NCBI GenBank assembly: GCA_031308135.1
Contig: JAHLJT010000631.1
Coordinates: forward strand, 190,792,955 to 190,856,954
DNA: 64,000 nucleotides
Direction: 5' to 3'
From: Acheta domesticus
Lineage: Eukaryota; Arthropoda; Insecta; Orthoptera; Gryllidae
A program made the position numbers and the translations under genes. The notes beneath the pieces were generated by a model that saw only the letters and a list, made by a program, of their open reading frames with translations, was not told where the DNA came from and did not search any database. Numbering within the stretch: the first letter of the stretch is position 1; each line of letters starts with the position of its first letter. Shown one piece after another: positions 8,485 to 17,636 of the stretch.

Positions 8485-11400
8485 TTCTTGGAGCTGTTAG
8501 TTGATTCATGTTTTGTAGATCATTGAATATATGTTTCCATTCGATGAGTAATTCTGGCGTTAATAAGTCGTCCCATTCAATCTTCGTTTTCCATATTTTT
8601 TGCAATAACATTTTTGCTTGAATGATTACTGGTGCTGCAAGACCAATAGGATCATAACATTTTGCAATGCAGGAAAGTACCATTCGTTTTGTGAACTGGT
8701 GAGAATTTGAGATTTGTTGGTTGCTGCAACTAAATGCAATTTCGTCATCAGCGATGTTCCACGTTAATCCCAATGTACTTACACCTTCTGTGAGAATTGT
8801 TGACGTTTGAACTTCTTTACTTTCGTTTGGAATGATATCCATCAATTGTTGAGAATTTGATAGCCATTTGTGCAAATGAAAACCACCTTTGTCTAGAACT
8901 TTGGTTAATTCTTGATAATGTTCAATTGCTTCCTCAGGTGAGTTGGCTCCTGTGAGTATGTTATCTACGTAGAAACAGTTTTGGATTTTTTCATGAATGA
9001 TTGGATTGTCAGCTGCTTCATCGTCGGCTAATTGATTTAATGTTTTAGTTGCTTGGTATGGTGCACATGCGGTACCATATGTCACCGTGGATAGTTGAAA
9101 TTCTTGAATTGCAGTTTGAGGATTCGGTCTCCAAAATATTCTCAGAAGATTTCTATCAGATGGATTCATTATTATTTGTCGATACATTTTGATGATGTCC
9201 GCGGAATATCCAACCGGCCACACTCGAAAGTTCAGCAGAATATTTAATAGGTCTGGTTGTACCACTGGTCCTACTGCCAAGATGTCATTGAGGCTAACCT
9301 TATTTGACGTTTTTGCGGAGGCATCGAAGACAGTTCTCAATTTTGTGCTGCTTGATTGTTCCTTTATGACTCCGTGATGAGGTAAGAAGAAATTCCGTTC
9401 ATTTGTGTTGATTGGAGGAGCTGGCTGCATGTGTCCAAGCTCTTTATATTCATTCATGAAATCTTTGTACATTGTTGCGAATTGAGCATTGTGCTCAAAT
9501 TTTCTCTCTAATGCTTCGTATCGTTGTAAAGCTTGTTTCCGCGAATCACCTAATTCTGGAGCTGTTGGCTTGATTGGAAGTGAAACGATGTATCTGCCCG
9601 TTTCATCTCTGCTTGTGGTAGCTTTGAAATGTTCTTCGCAGAAAATTTCTTCCGGAGAATGCATGGCTTCAGATGATAGTTCTTCCAATTCCCAGAACCG
9701 CGTTAATTCATCTTTTACTTGTTGTGAATCAATAAAGTTGGAAATTAATGGTTCCCTTTGTTGTTCTTCTGGTTGATAGCTTCCCATGAACGTCCAGCCG
9801 AATACTGTGTTGATTAATGATGGTAGCTTGGGATGCGTCCACTTGCCGGGAATGAAGACATGTGCCGTGATGTCTGCTCCTAACAACATATCTACATTGT
9901 TTGGTTTGTGAAACGTTGGATTTGCAATCAGTATGTTTTCGGGTATTATCCATCTTGAAATGTTGATGTTGGTTGAAGGTAGCTGTTTTGCGATCTTGTT
10001 GACTACAACATATGTATTTTCTGAGGACCATGATGAGAATTTTGATCGAATTTTTGCGTTAACTATGGATGATGCTTCAGTTTCATTGTCTGTAATCGTT
10101 TGGATAGTAAGCTTTGTTGGTTTTGTTGCTAGCTTGAGCTGGTTGGCTAATTGTTGCGTTATCAAATTACAATTGCTTCCGCTATCTAACAAAGCGCACA
10201 CCTCGTGAGCCTCATTGTTTTGATCTAAAACAAGCAACCTAACAGTTGGCAATATTGTTGGTTTGATTGATGATCCTGCTTGACATGCCATGATTTGTTG
10301 TGGTTGCTGATGATTTTGACTAATTGTTCCTCCTAAAGACATTGAACCTTCTGAAGGAGAGACTGGTAATTTCTCTGAGTCTGGATTGTTGGATGTACAG
10401 TAGCACGTTTTTGCTACGTTAAGAAAGATAGAATTCTTTATAAATGAGTCATGCAACAAAGTGTGATGATTTTTGTTACACGTTTTGCATTTCGCTGTAC
10501 TGCAGGTATGATTTACAATATTAGCTCTTAGGCAATTGTAGCAAAGTCGATTCTTTTTCATGTGCGCTAGCCTGTCCACTGGATTTAGTAATTTAAATGA
10601 TTGACATTGAAAAATTGAATGTGATTCCTTGCAATATGGGCATTTTGCGAATTTTGAAAGTTCGCCGGTAATCTTGGTTCCTGACCCACTGTTTGGATGT
10701 CGTTGGATGATTCCCGGGTTTGATAAGGAATTTTCTTCGATTCGGAACAATCTTTCAAGAAAGTTATGCATGTCCTGAATTGCTGGATTGGCGTTAGTTG
10801 CTACCTGTTTCTCCCATTCTCTAGCTATTTCTGGTGGGCAATGAGCTAACATACGGTGGATGACCATAAGTTCGATTGCCGGTACTTGTAACGTTAATGC
10901 TTGCAATGCCTTGTAATTGGCCATGTAATGATCTGAGAATCTCTGAATTGAATGGGGTTCCTTTAAATTAATTGCTGGAGGACATTCAAAATTAGCTATG
11001 TACGAAGAGGCTAATCTACGAGGATTGTTGTATCTTTCATTCACTAGTTGCCATGCTACTTGGTAATTTTCTGAAGTGTTGGTTAGATTGCTAATGATTG
11101 ATTGAGCTTCGCCTGTGAGAGCATTTTCCAAGTAATGAAATTTTTCTACATTGGTCAAATGTACATTTTCATGGATTAGTTTATTGAATATATCTCTAAA
11201 TTTTGTCCACTGTGAAAATTCACCGTTGAAAGTTGGTGCTTGCAATGCTGGAAGTCGTAATCCTAAATGAACTTCATTGAGTGGAAGCATGCTTGAATTA
11301 GTTGGCACAGTTGGGGGTGGAGTGTTTGATGTCTGCCTATCGAATGGTGAGTTTTTTATGCGTAGTTCAACTTCTGTTATAAGGTCAATATGTTCATTTT

Positions 11401-11647
11401 CTAGTTGTAGAAACTGTTCTATGGTAAGTTCATCATCACTAACAAGAGATTCTTGAGCCACTTTGAGTTCGTTCCACGATTCTTTGAGATTAGTTAATAG
11501 ATTGATTAACTTGTAATGTGAGTTTTCATCTATGATGGTAAAGTTATGCAACCACGTGCATTTACTTTTGAAAATCTGAAGTGCTACGTTTCGCCTATCA
11601 ACAAGATTTTTCCTAGCTAGTCTTTCTGCCTTCGACATTTTGACCAC
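8381..11647 (-). CDS. BEL/Pao Gag-protease-reverse transcriptase polyprotein
   Basis: The 1088-codon frame begins MVKMSKAERL; codon 4 is an alternative start. Residues 130-305 match the Gag-like DUF1759 region (LPALQAPTFNGEFSQW). Zinc knuckles follow at 336-348 (CX2CX3HX4C), 369-382 and 387-399. The aspartic protease active site is LLDSGSN at 487-493. Reverse transcriptase occupies about 740-1020, with motif A at YSADIIKMY (D817) and the catalytic box FYVDN at 892-896, where the usual second Asp is Asn. The frame runs normally to about residue 1056 (APRSV), after which a one-base shift takes it out of register; the last 30 or so residues are out-of-frame translation. It would make the capsid, protease and polymerase of the element. 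Confidence 0.95.
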   Translation of the reverse strand: MVKMSKAERLARKNLVDRRNVALQIFKSKCTWLHNFTIIDENSHYKLINLLTNLKESWNELKVAQESLVSDDELTIEQFLQLENEHIDLITEVELRIKNSPFDRQTSNTPPPTVPTNSSMLPLNEVHLGLRLPALQAPTFNGEFSQWTKFRDIFNKLIHENVHLTNVEKFHYLENALTGEAQSIISNLTNTSENYQVAWQLVNERYNNPRRLASSYIANFECPPAINLKEPHSIQRFSDHYMANYKALQALTLQVPAIELMVIHRMLAHCPPEIAREWEKQVATNANPAIQDMHNFLERLFRIEENSLSNPGIIQRHPNSGSGTKITGELSKFAKCPYCKESHSIFQCQSFKLLNPVDRLAHMKKNRLCYNCLRANIVNHTCSTAKCKTCNKNHHTLLHDSFIKNSIFLNVAKTCYCTSNNPDSEKLPVSPSEGSMSLGGTISQNHQQPQQIMACQAGSSIKPTILPTVRLLVLDQNNEAHEVCALLDSGSNCNLITQQLANQLKLATKPTKLTIQTITDNETEASSIVNAKIRSKFSSWSSENTYVVVNKIAKQLPSTNINISRWIIPENILIANPTFHKPNNVDMLLGADITAHVFIPGKWTHPKLPSLINTVFGWTFMGSYQPEEQQREPLISNFIDSQQVKDELTRFWELEELSSEAMHSPEEIFCEEHFKATTSRDETGRYIVSLPIKPTAPELGDSRKQALQRYEALERKFEHNAQFATMYKDFMNEYKELGHMQPAPPINTNERNFFLPHHGVIKEQSSSTKLRTVFDASAKTSNKVSLNDILAVGPVVQPDLLNILLNFRVWPVGYSADIIKMYRQIIMNPSDRNLLRIFWRPNPQTAIQEFQLSTVTYGTACAPYQATKTLNQLADDEAADNPIIHEKIQNCFYVDNILTGANSPEEAIEHYQELTKVLDKGGFHLHKWLSNSQQLMDIIPNESKEVQTSTILTEGVSTLGLTWNIADDEIAFSCSNQQISNSHQFTKRMVLSCIAKCYDPIGLAAPVIIQAKMLLQKIWKTKIEWDDLLTPELLIEWKHIFNDLQNMNQLTAPRSVRKDQGHNRNSNPWICRRQFISIRSLFVRTNNH

Positions 11648-12535
11648 AGTGTTTTTAGTATTTCTACACTAATTGTTTTAATGATTTAAATCACCTTCTG
11701 TACTGCCCCCGAAGAAGTACTGAATGTAAATAATGTCTGATGTTTAATAATGTTTGTTAATAAGTTGAATTACTGCTTGTCTATCAGGGGACACCTTGTT
11801 GACACTTTACCTCTGATAACACTGATAACTGTTAGTCTGATACCTTATAACACTGATAACACGTTCAAATAACTTGCCTTAATCTAACATCACCTCACTT
11901 ACAAATCAATGTTACATGCTGAAGTTTACTAAATACTAATGAACACTATGCTGCTGAATTGAAACTGTACATGTATAACTTATAAATGAACATTTGACAT
12001 GAAACCTCAGTCATAAATAAAGTTAGTAAACACTGTTCATGTACTTTGATATTGTATGCATGTGAATTGCAACTTTAAATGTTGACTGATTAGTTTAATG
12101 AATGGTGATGAACACTATATTGCTGACTTGAAGATTATACATGCATAAATTATAAAAACACTTTGACATGACCCTTCATTTACCAATAAATGTTACTTGC
12201 CACTTTTAAAGAATACTAATGAATACTATACTGCTGGATTGAAAAATGTACATACATAAATTATAGAAACACCTTGACATGAAATTATTATCACAAATAA
12301 ATGTTACTGAACACTGATTATGATTTGGTATTGTACGCATGTGAGTTGTAACACTTTTAACATGTTAACTGAATAGTTTCATGAATAGTAATGAACACTG
12401 TACTGTTGTCTTGAATACTACATGCACATTGTAAAACACTCTGATGTGAAATCTCAGTGGAATTATTTCGTTATGATTACTGCCATTCACTGAATATAAT
12501 GATATCTGATTCACATCCGATGCCAGGAGGACCAA
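11648..12535 (-). other. BEL/Pao 5' leader with compound tandem repeats
   Basis: The leader between the 5' LTR and the Gag start is about 890 bp with no long frame. A block beginning GAACACTATGCTGCTG, or a close variant, starts at 11941, 12110, 12221 and 12393. The spacing alternates 169, 111 and 172 bp, which makes two copies of a roughly 280-bp unit, each containing two related modules. A partial third copy lies at about 11881-11940. Leaders of LTR elements can hold packaging or promoter sites, but no function is shown here. Confidence 0.8.
12516..12534 (-). other. Primer-binding site
   Basis: One base inside the 5' LTR the minus strand reads TGGTCCTCCTGGCATCGGA. Its complement on the plus strand ends in CCA like a mature tRNA 3' end. 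Minus-strand DNA synthesis of the element should start here. I could not assign the tRNA with confidence. Confidence 0.75.
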
Positions 12536-13282
12536 TGTTTTTATCTGAAATGCATTTGTTTTGGAACAATAATACTCTTATTTGAATAGTAGGATTAATG
12601 ATGTTTGTTTTGCTTAAATTGCAATTGTGGCCATGTGACCAATGATAGGAATTGAATTTGGTTACTGGGTTTCATCTCTGGTAGTTCTGATACAGTGAGT
12701 TTTCAGATAAAAACATAATGACTTTGTAAAGAAATGAGGAAGTGAATGGTAATAACTAAATAAGTGATATTTGCAGTTTAAATTGACTTTACTACATGAA
12801 TCTGAATGGCAAATGAACATATAAATTACAAAAATAACACTTACTTTTCTTTGATGTACAACATGTTATGATACTTAAAATTAACATACAATCGTGATTC
12901 TTGATTTCAAGATGAGAAGTTTTCAGTTGTTCTTTCCGTTCTGCTTCGTTTTGAAGTTGATGCACACGCACAGTACTTAGTATGTGGTCACAACACAATT
13001 TGGATATGATTGAACATTTACTGTAGTTGAAGTTTGACACGTTTGACTGACTATGACACGTTTTGTACAAAATACCGATGAGAACAATGGTTTACGTAAA
13101 TTGTGAGCGCACGGGCTCGCTTGAAACATGTGGCCTCGGCGGTTGCCTGCCAAAACACTGCCTGCGAACACAGTAACGGATTTTTACGCCACCCTCCTGC
13201 ACGCTGTTGCCGGAGCGGTGTCGGCTCGGCGTGGCGTTGGTTCGGTGTTGCCGCTTTGAGTTTCTCAGCGCGATTTGTAACA
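12536..13282 (-). repeat. 5' LTR of the BEL/Pao element
   Basis: 747 bp, TGTT to AACA. It would carry the promoter for the genomic RNA read leftwards. It differs from 5582-6329 only by one T in a homopolymer. Confidence 0.95.
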
Positions 13283-13287
13283 ACTTC

Positions 13288-14609
13288 TCTGACTTGCTTG
13301 CTTTTCAGTGTTTTTTTTCGCTTTTATTATTTTTCCTCACTTATTTCCTTTTTTTGGCTTGCCTACCTTTTCTTTTTCTTGATAGCTTCTTGGTTATAAA
13401 AGCCCCTTGAATCCTACTGTGCAATAATACCTTACTCATTGGTCACACCAGACGCCATTGGTCGAGAGGATAGCAGTATTGTTGCGGTTTGATGATGAGT
13501 TCATATGAAGGTGCCAGTGAAACGTCAATTACAGGAAACATTGATTTACTTTACGTATTTTCTATATAAGCACGTGAACTGCAAAAATATTGTTTGTACT
13601 TTTCTTCTTGAGCTTCTCATCAAAGTTTTTCCAGCAAGTGTGATGTCCAAACATTGTGTATATATTTCCTGTTTTTGGTGTCAAACCGATTCTCTTTGTG
13701 TTCGTGAATTTTACTAATTGCACTACAGATAAAATGTCTTGCGAGGATCTCACGATGAACATTGAGCATTGAATTGAACGCATTGAACGCAAAACTCGGA
13801 TCCAGAGTGAATGAAGTTTCTTTGAATGACTAAGGAGATTGTATAATGTAGTGAGGAGATTGTATAATGTAGTGAAGTGGTTCCAGAGATGTTGAACCGT
13901 TCAGCATTTCGCGACAGGACCGACTGTCAGACTTTTCTTCTTGCTTTCAGCTTCTTGGAGCGTATTTTGAATCTGATAGTGAACACCTACCCCGGGCACT
14001 TTATCTTGTTCTCCAGAATCCAAACCCCACCCTTGTACCATACGTAGGTGAACGATAAATAAACGTATCAACAAAGCATGATGAGCAATAATTGAAAGCT
14101 AGACATTTTCCCTCTCAGGTAATGATAAACTTATTTTTATCGGTAAATGAACTTGTCGGAAAAACTCGAGGGATAAATATTCCAAAAATAAAATGTTTCC
14201 CACGTGTTTTATGTATTATCCCTTCCCAACATGCGTTACATCGACTGAAAGATACTCTACAAATCATGGTAACTGGGGCTTGGAGTCTCTTTGTAAGAAC
14301 TCGCTGAAAGAACGAGGGGAGCAAATCTTTCAAATTTTATTTAGAGAGAAATGGCTATAAGTATTATTTCCAAAATTACGAGTCCAATTTCCTCGTTGTA
14401 AGGCTAAAGTACCACCACAAAAACTGTAAACCGGGATATTTTGTCTACCTTTCCATCTCTGATGACGCAACAATCCAAATCGATCTGACATCACTTGTGG
14501 CGTTGTACTACCGATGTCTTTCATGGGGACGGGAGTAACAGAGATGGTCTCTGTGTGGATGCAGCTCATGACATGGCAGTAAGGGTGGACGTGAACGGGA
14601 CAGATTGGT
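13288..14609. other. Spacer with a 21-bp tandem duplication
   Basis: No family recognised. The 21 bp AGGAGATTGTATAATGTAGTG occur twice in tandem at 13833-13874. Short frames here look like background. Confidence 0.5.
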
Positions 14610-15170
14610 TAATTATTTAGCGATTTCGTGCGCACCTACGTAGTGGTCATTAGTTCCGTTAGTGTAGTGCTTGTTACATATCCCGTAAGGTGGGGGTGGG
14701 AGTGCTCCTCTCCTCCCATCTGGTACGTGACATCCCGCGCTGTACTACACAGACTTCCCCTTTCTGGTATTTCTGTCAGCGGGTCACCATTTCTGTCGGA
14801 ACAAGTTTTTTACGTGTGTGGTAGTGTAAGTGTAGCTGGCTTGAGTAAGTGTAGAAAAGTATGTATAGCTGGCTTGACTGTGTGCAAGGGTAAATAAGCG
14901 AACAATGATGACAATGAAAGGAAATAATCACAGGCAGATCATGGCCTGTCTATTCAAATACTGCTCGGGCACTTGCTTAGTTTTGATAGAAGAAACCACG
15001 GAAATTTATTGATCAGAGCGGACGGCATCTAGATTTCTCTTGCCGACAGTACTGAATTCGGTTGCTTTATGTAGCCTCCGCAACAGTTGAGACGAATCGC
15101 AGGACTTCTTAGTCAGAGGCACTGCAATGTCAATTGTTGTCCTGAGCTATCTTTACAGGTTGATGGGTCA
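14610..15170 (-). mobile_element. tRNA-derived SINE, copy S1 (near full length)
   Basis: Read on the minus strand, a tRNA-like head (TAGCTCAGG as A box, CGATTCGTCTC as a decayed B box near 15089-15100) leads into the family core. The core has GAATTCAGT, GCTCTGATC, TTTCCGTGGTTTCTTC and GAGCAGTAT. The tail follows, with ACTACCACACA, a decayed GGGAGATACC block and AACTAATGACC. The copy is divergent and therefore old. It is the best evidence that head, core and tail belong to one element of about 550 bp. Confidence 0.75.
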
Positions 15171-15440
15171 GAAGGACCCCCCCCCCCAGGTTTCTAAATA
15201 TTAAGTTACGGACACTCAACTCCATAATCCGTATAACGCACTCATTGTTGTGTCTTCTAGCTGCTTAAATGTATGACGTTGCTTCAATTTACTTAAAAAT
15301 TAAGCTTGTCCAAAGCACGTCCAGAATGTATAGTGTTCACCATTTTCGCCACTTCCGGGTGCTCATTGGCTGCGATAGCAAACAACATCGTTGGCTCTGC
15401 AGGATCGTTGACTAAGCGTTTCGACATTAGCTAATCACTG
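15171..15440. other. Short spacer with a C homopolymer
   Basis: A run of C at about 15177-15188 is the only notable structure. Confidence 0.4.
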
Positions 15441-16372
15441 AGTCAAAATTTGCCAGTGTGCGGACGAGAATTCTAGGGCCCGACTGCTCTTATCGGTAAT
15501 TTTCCGTTATTTTCTTTAACAATGCCACGCGAATGCCCAAGCAGTACCCTTACAAACAGGTTATAGAGCACGCTCGACTTTTCTTTCTCAACTTTGCTAT
15601 TTTTCTCGATCATTACAACCCCTCTCAAAACATATTCAGTTGACTCCGCTTATAGTGAACTCGGCTGTAGTAAACCCTCGGTTATAGTGAACAAGTCACT
15701 GGATCCGTTTCATATACAATACAAATAAGCATAAGAAGATTCGATTGTAGTGGATCTGAACCTCAGTTTCAGTGAACGTAGGAAATATATCCTGGATATT
15801 AATTCCCGCAATTAGCCGCTTCTGCCACGCCGCTACCTAAAGGATCTCGTATTTTATTAAGCGAGTAAAAGAGCCTTTGGAGAGTGAGACAGTATTCGAA
15901 CAGTGCAAGAGAGGTTGAAGGCTGTCAAGGCTGCCTTTCGATGCGTAGAGTCAGAGGAGAATGCAGAATCATGAATGAAGAGAGCACAATCTCTGGAGAA
16001 GGGTCTAGAAAAATTGCTAATGAAAAATGTACGAAGCAAAGAATTGAAATTATTTATTTTAACGTCAAATAAAGATATAGAAATTTTCAGTTCACTCTGT
16101 TAATGTATTTTCTTATACCTATATATTAATAAAATCAATCATTGAGAAGAAAGTTATTTAATATTTACATCATCGGATACAGTGAACCTCTGATATAGTG
16201 AACGGAAAAGATTAGTCCCCAGAAGTTTACTATAACCGGAGTCGACTGTACTTTCACTTGCATTGACTAAATTACCACACATGTTGGGAGACTTGTCAAG
16301 AGCTTGGAGAATCTCGAACCGTCCCGGTTTAAATGGTGCTCTGCTAGGGGATATCTGGTGTGAGAACAACTC
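15441..16372 (+). mobile_element. SINE copy S2, split by a pogo-like element
   Basis: 15441-15636 carries the family core (GAGAATTCTAG, GACTGCTC, GAATGCC, AGCAGTACCC). 16249-16372 resumes in register with the tail (CACTTGCATT, ACCACACATGTTGGGAGAC, GGTGCTCTGCTAGGGGATATCTGG). The 612 bp between are a separate DNA transposon. The tRNA head is missing. Confidence 0.8.
15637..16248. mobile_element. pogo/Tigger-like non-autonomous element nested in SINE S2
   Basis: The left end reads CAGTTGACTCCGCTTATAG and the right end, reverse-complemented, reads CAGTCGACTCCGGTTATAG; 21 of the first 24 bases match. A TA follows the right end. TT precedes the left end, so the expected TA duplication is damaged on that side. 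Several TATAGTGAAC-like motifs repeat inside both ends in opposite orientations and could be transposase-binding sites. CAG-starting ends and TA targets fit pogo/Tigger elements. The interior has frames of about 60 codons that I cannot align to a transposase. Confidence 0.75.
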
Positions 16373-16374
16373 AC

Positions 16375-16755
16375 AACCAACCAAACTCAGGCAATACCTA
16401 CGTTGTAGGGAGTTTGTCATCATAAAGAAGTTTTGTTCCAGAGAATTTATACTGCATTAAAAATTAAACGTGATTAAAAAAATTCCTATGCAGGAGAACA
16501 GCAGCATAGTTTTGCGAAGATGCGTAGCTCCTACTTCGAGAGCTCCTACGAGGCAGTAATTTCTGAGTTGAAAAAATAGCCTTAAATAATGTAACTCCGA
16601 TCTTTGTTGATTGTTAGAAGCGAACAGAAGAATAGTATTAAGAATAAAAAAGGCTTATGAATCCTCAAGAAATTAAATGAAATAAGAATTTTCTCAGATA
16701 ATAAAATAAGAAAATTCTCAAAATAACAGTAAAAAATTCTACCTAAAAGTTTGCA
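16375..16755 (+). repeat. Unnamed dispersed repeat, copy B
   Basis: Same-orientation partner of 3518-3862, starting with the same AACCAACCAAACTC and ending near AAATTCTCAAAATAACAGTAAA. It begins three bases after SINE S2 stops. Either S2 was interrupted here or the repeat joined it at insertion. Confidence 0.8.
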
Positions 16756-16879
16756 CAGGACAACGTAGAATTTCACACGGGCGAGGTACGCGTAAACCAG
16801 CACCTCTTGGCGTATGTAACAAGCACTATACATACGAAACAACCGGATTAAGTAGTTGACCCACCCAGAATCAAGAAAC

Positions 16880-17200
16880 GTATTTTGACGTCCAGAACTG
16901 TTTCGCGTTCGCCATTTTGGCTGCTTCTGGTCGCCTCCTGCCTGGCGACGCCTCCTGCCGTTCCGTCGTCTGCCATCACCTGCCGCCCCTCGCTCGGCGC
17001 CGGCGCGGCGCGGCGCGGCGCGGCGTGGAGGGCGGGCCGAGAACTTTTTTGGTTCGCCATAAAAGTTCCCAAATGGTAAATGGAGCGGCGCCCGCCGCGC
17101 GGGCGGCCAGGGTCCTGGGGCGTTCTCCGTCACCTCGGGCCGTCGCGCCGCGCGATGCCAGGGGGGCCGGCGCAGAAGAAAGCGCTTTCCCGGAATAGAA
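16880..17200. other. GC-rich island
   Basis: A CpG-rich stretch with GGCGC repeats near 17000-17030. Overlapping frames on both strands are open because of composition. It could be a promoter island, but no core promoter or splice pattern is evident. Confidence 0.45.
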
Positions 17201-17247
17201 CCCACCCTCAAAACCTCTTCGCAGAGTAGGTTCTATTTGCCGTTGTG

Positions 17248-17636
17248 GGGGGAATTTGATTGATTGATTTATTCATGTTTCTGGGCATGTACTCTGCTAA
17301 GGTCATTCGTCCCGTAATTACGGTGCATATTTTATCGTAGGAGGTGGCAGTGTTCTCTCACTGAAGGACTAGATCCGGCGCCAACATACATGTCGGATAG
17401 CGGGTTTTTCCTCAGCCAGATATCTCCCAAAAGGGGGGCACTGCCGCAGCCGGGACACGTTTCTAAGCTCCCGACATGTATGGCAATGTAGTGCATGTAA
17501 GTGTAAGTGTAAGTACGGGTGAGGATTGAAAAGGAAGGGAAAGGAAAAATAGCACGTGGTCGGTGGTGCTAATGTAGTGTTCCGGCATTCGTCTAGTAGG
17601 GTGCTAATGTAGTGTTCCGATATTCGCCGTAGAGCA
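17248..17636 (-). mobile_element. SINE copy S3 (3' two-thirds)
   Basis: On the minus strand it runs from GAATGCCGGAACACTACATTAGCA through CACTTACATGCACTACA, GGGAGATATCTGG and GGCGCCGGATCTAG to AATGACCTTAGCAG, ending in an AATCAATCAATCAAA tail at 17248. The GAATGCCGGAACACTAC block is duplicated in tandem (about 17575-17636). The tail shows how the family ends. Confidence 0.82.

Larger units (their letters stand above)
5577..13287 (-). mobile_element. Complete BEL/Pao LTR retrotransposon
   Basis: The element spans 5582-13282 (about 7.7 kb) and is transcribed on the minus strand, so the right LTR is its 5' LTR. Both LTRs begin TGTT and end AACA. The 5 bp ACTTC flank both sides (5577-5581 and 13283-13287), a length typical of BEL/Pao integration. 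Domain order on the minus strand is Gag (DUF1759-like), zinc knuckles, aspartic protease, reverse transcriptase, RNase H, integrase with an H2C2 zinc finger and a DUF5641-like tail, which is characteristic of BEL/Pao. There is no envelope gene; only about 55 bp separate the pol stop from the 3' LTR. The LTRs differ by one T, so insertion was very recent, yet the polyprotein carries two frameshifts. Confidence 0.97.
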
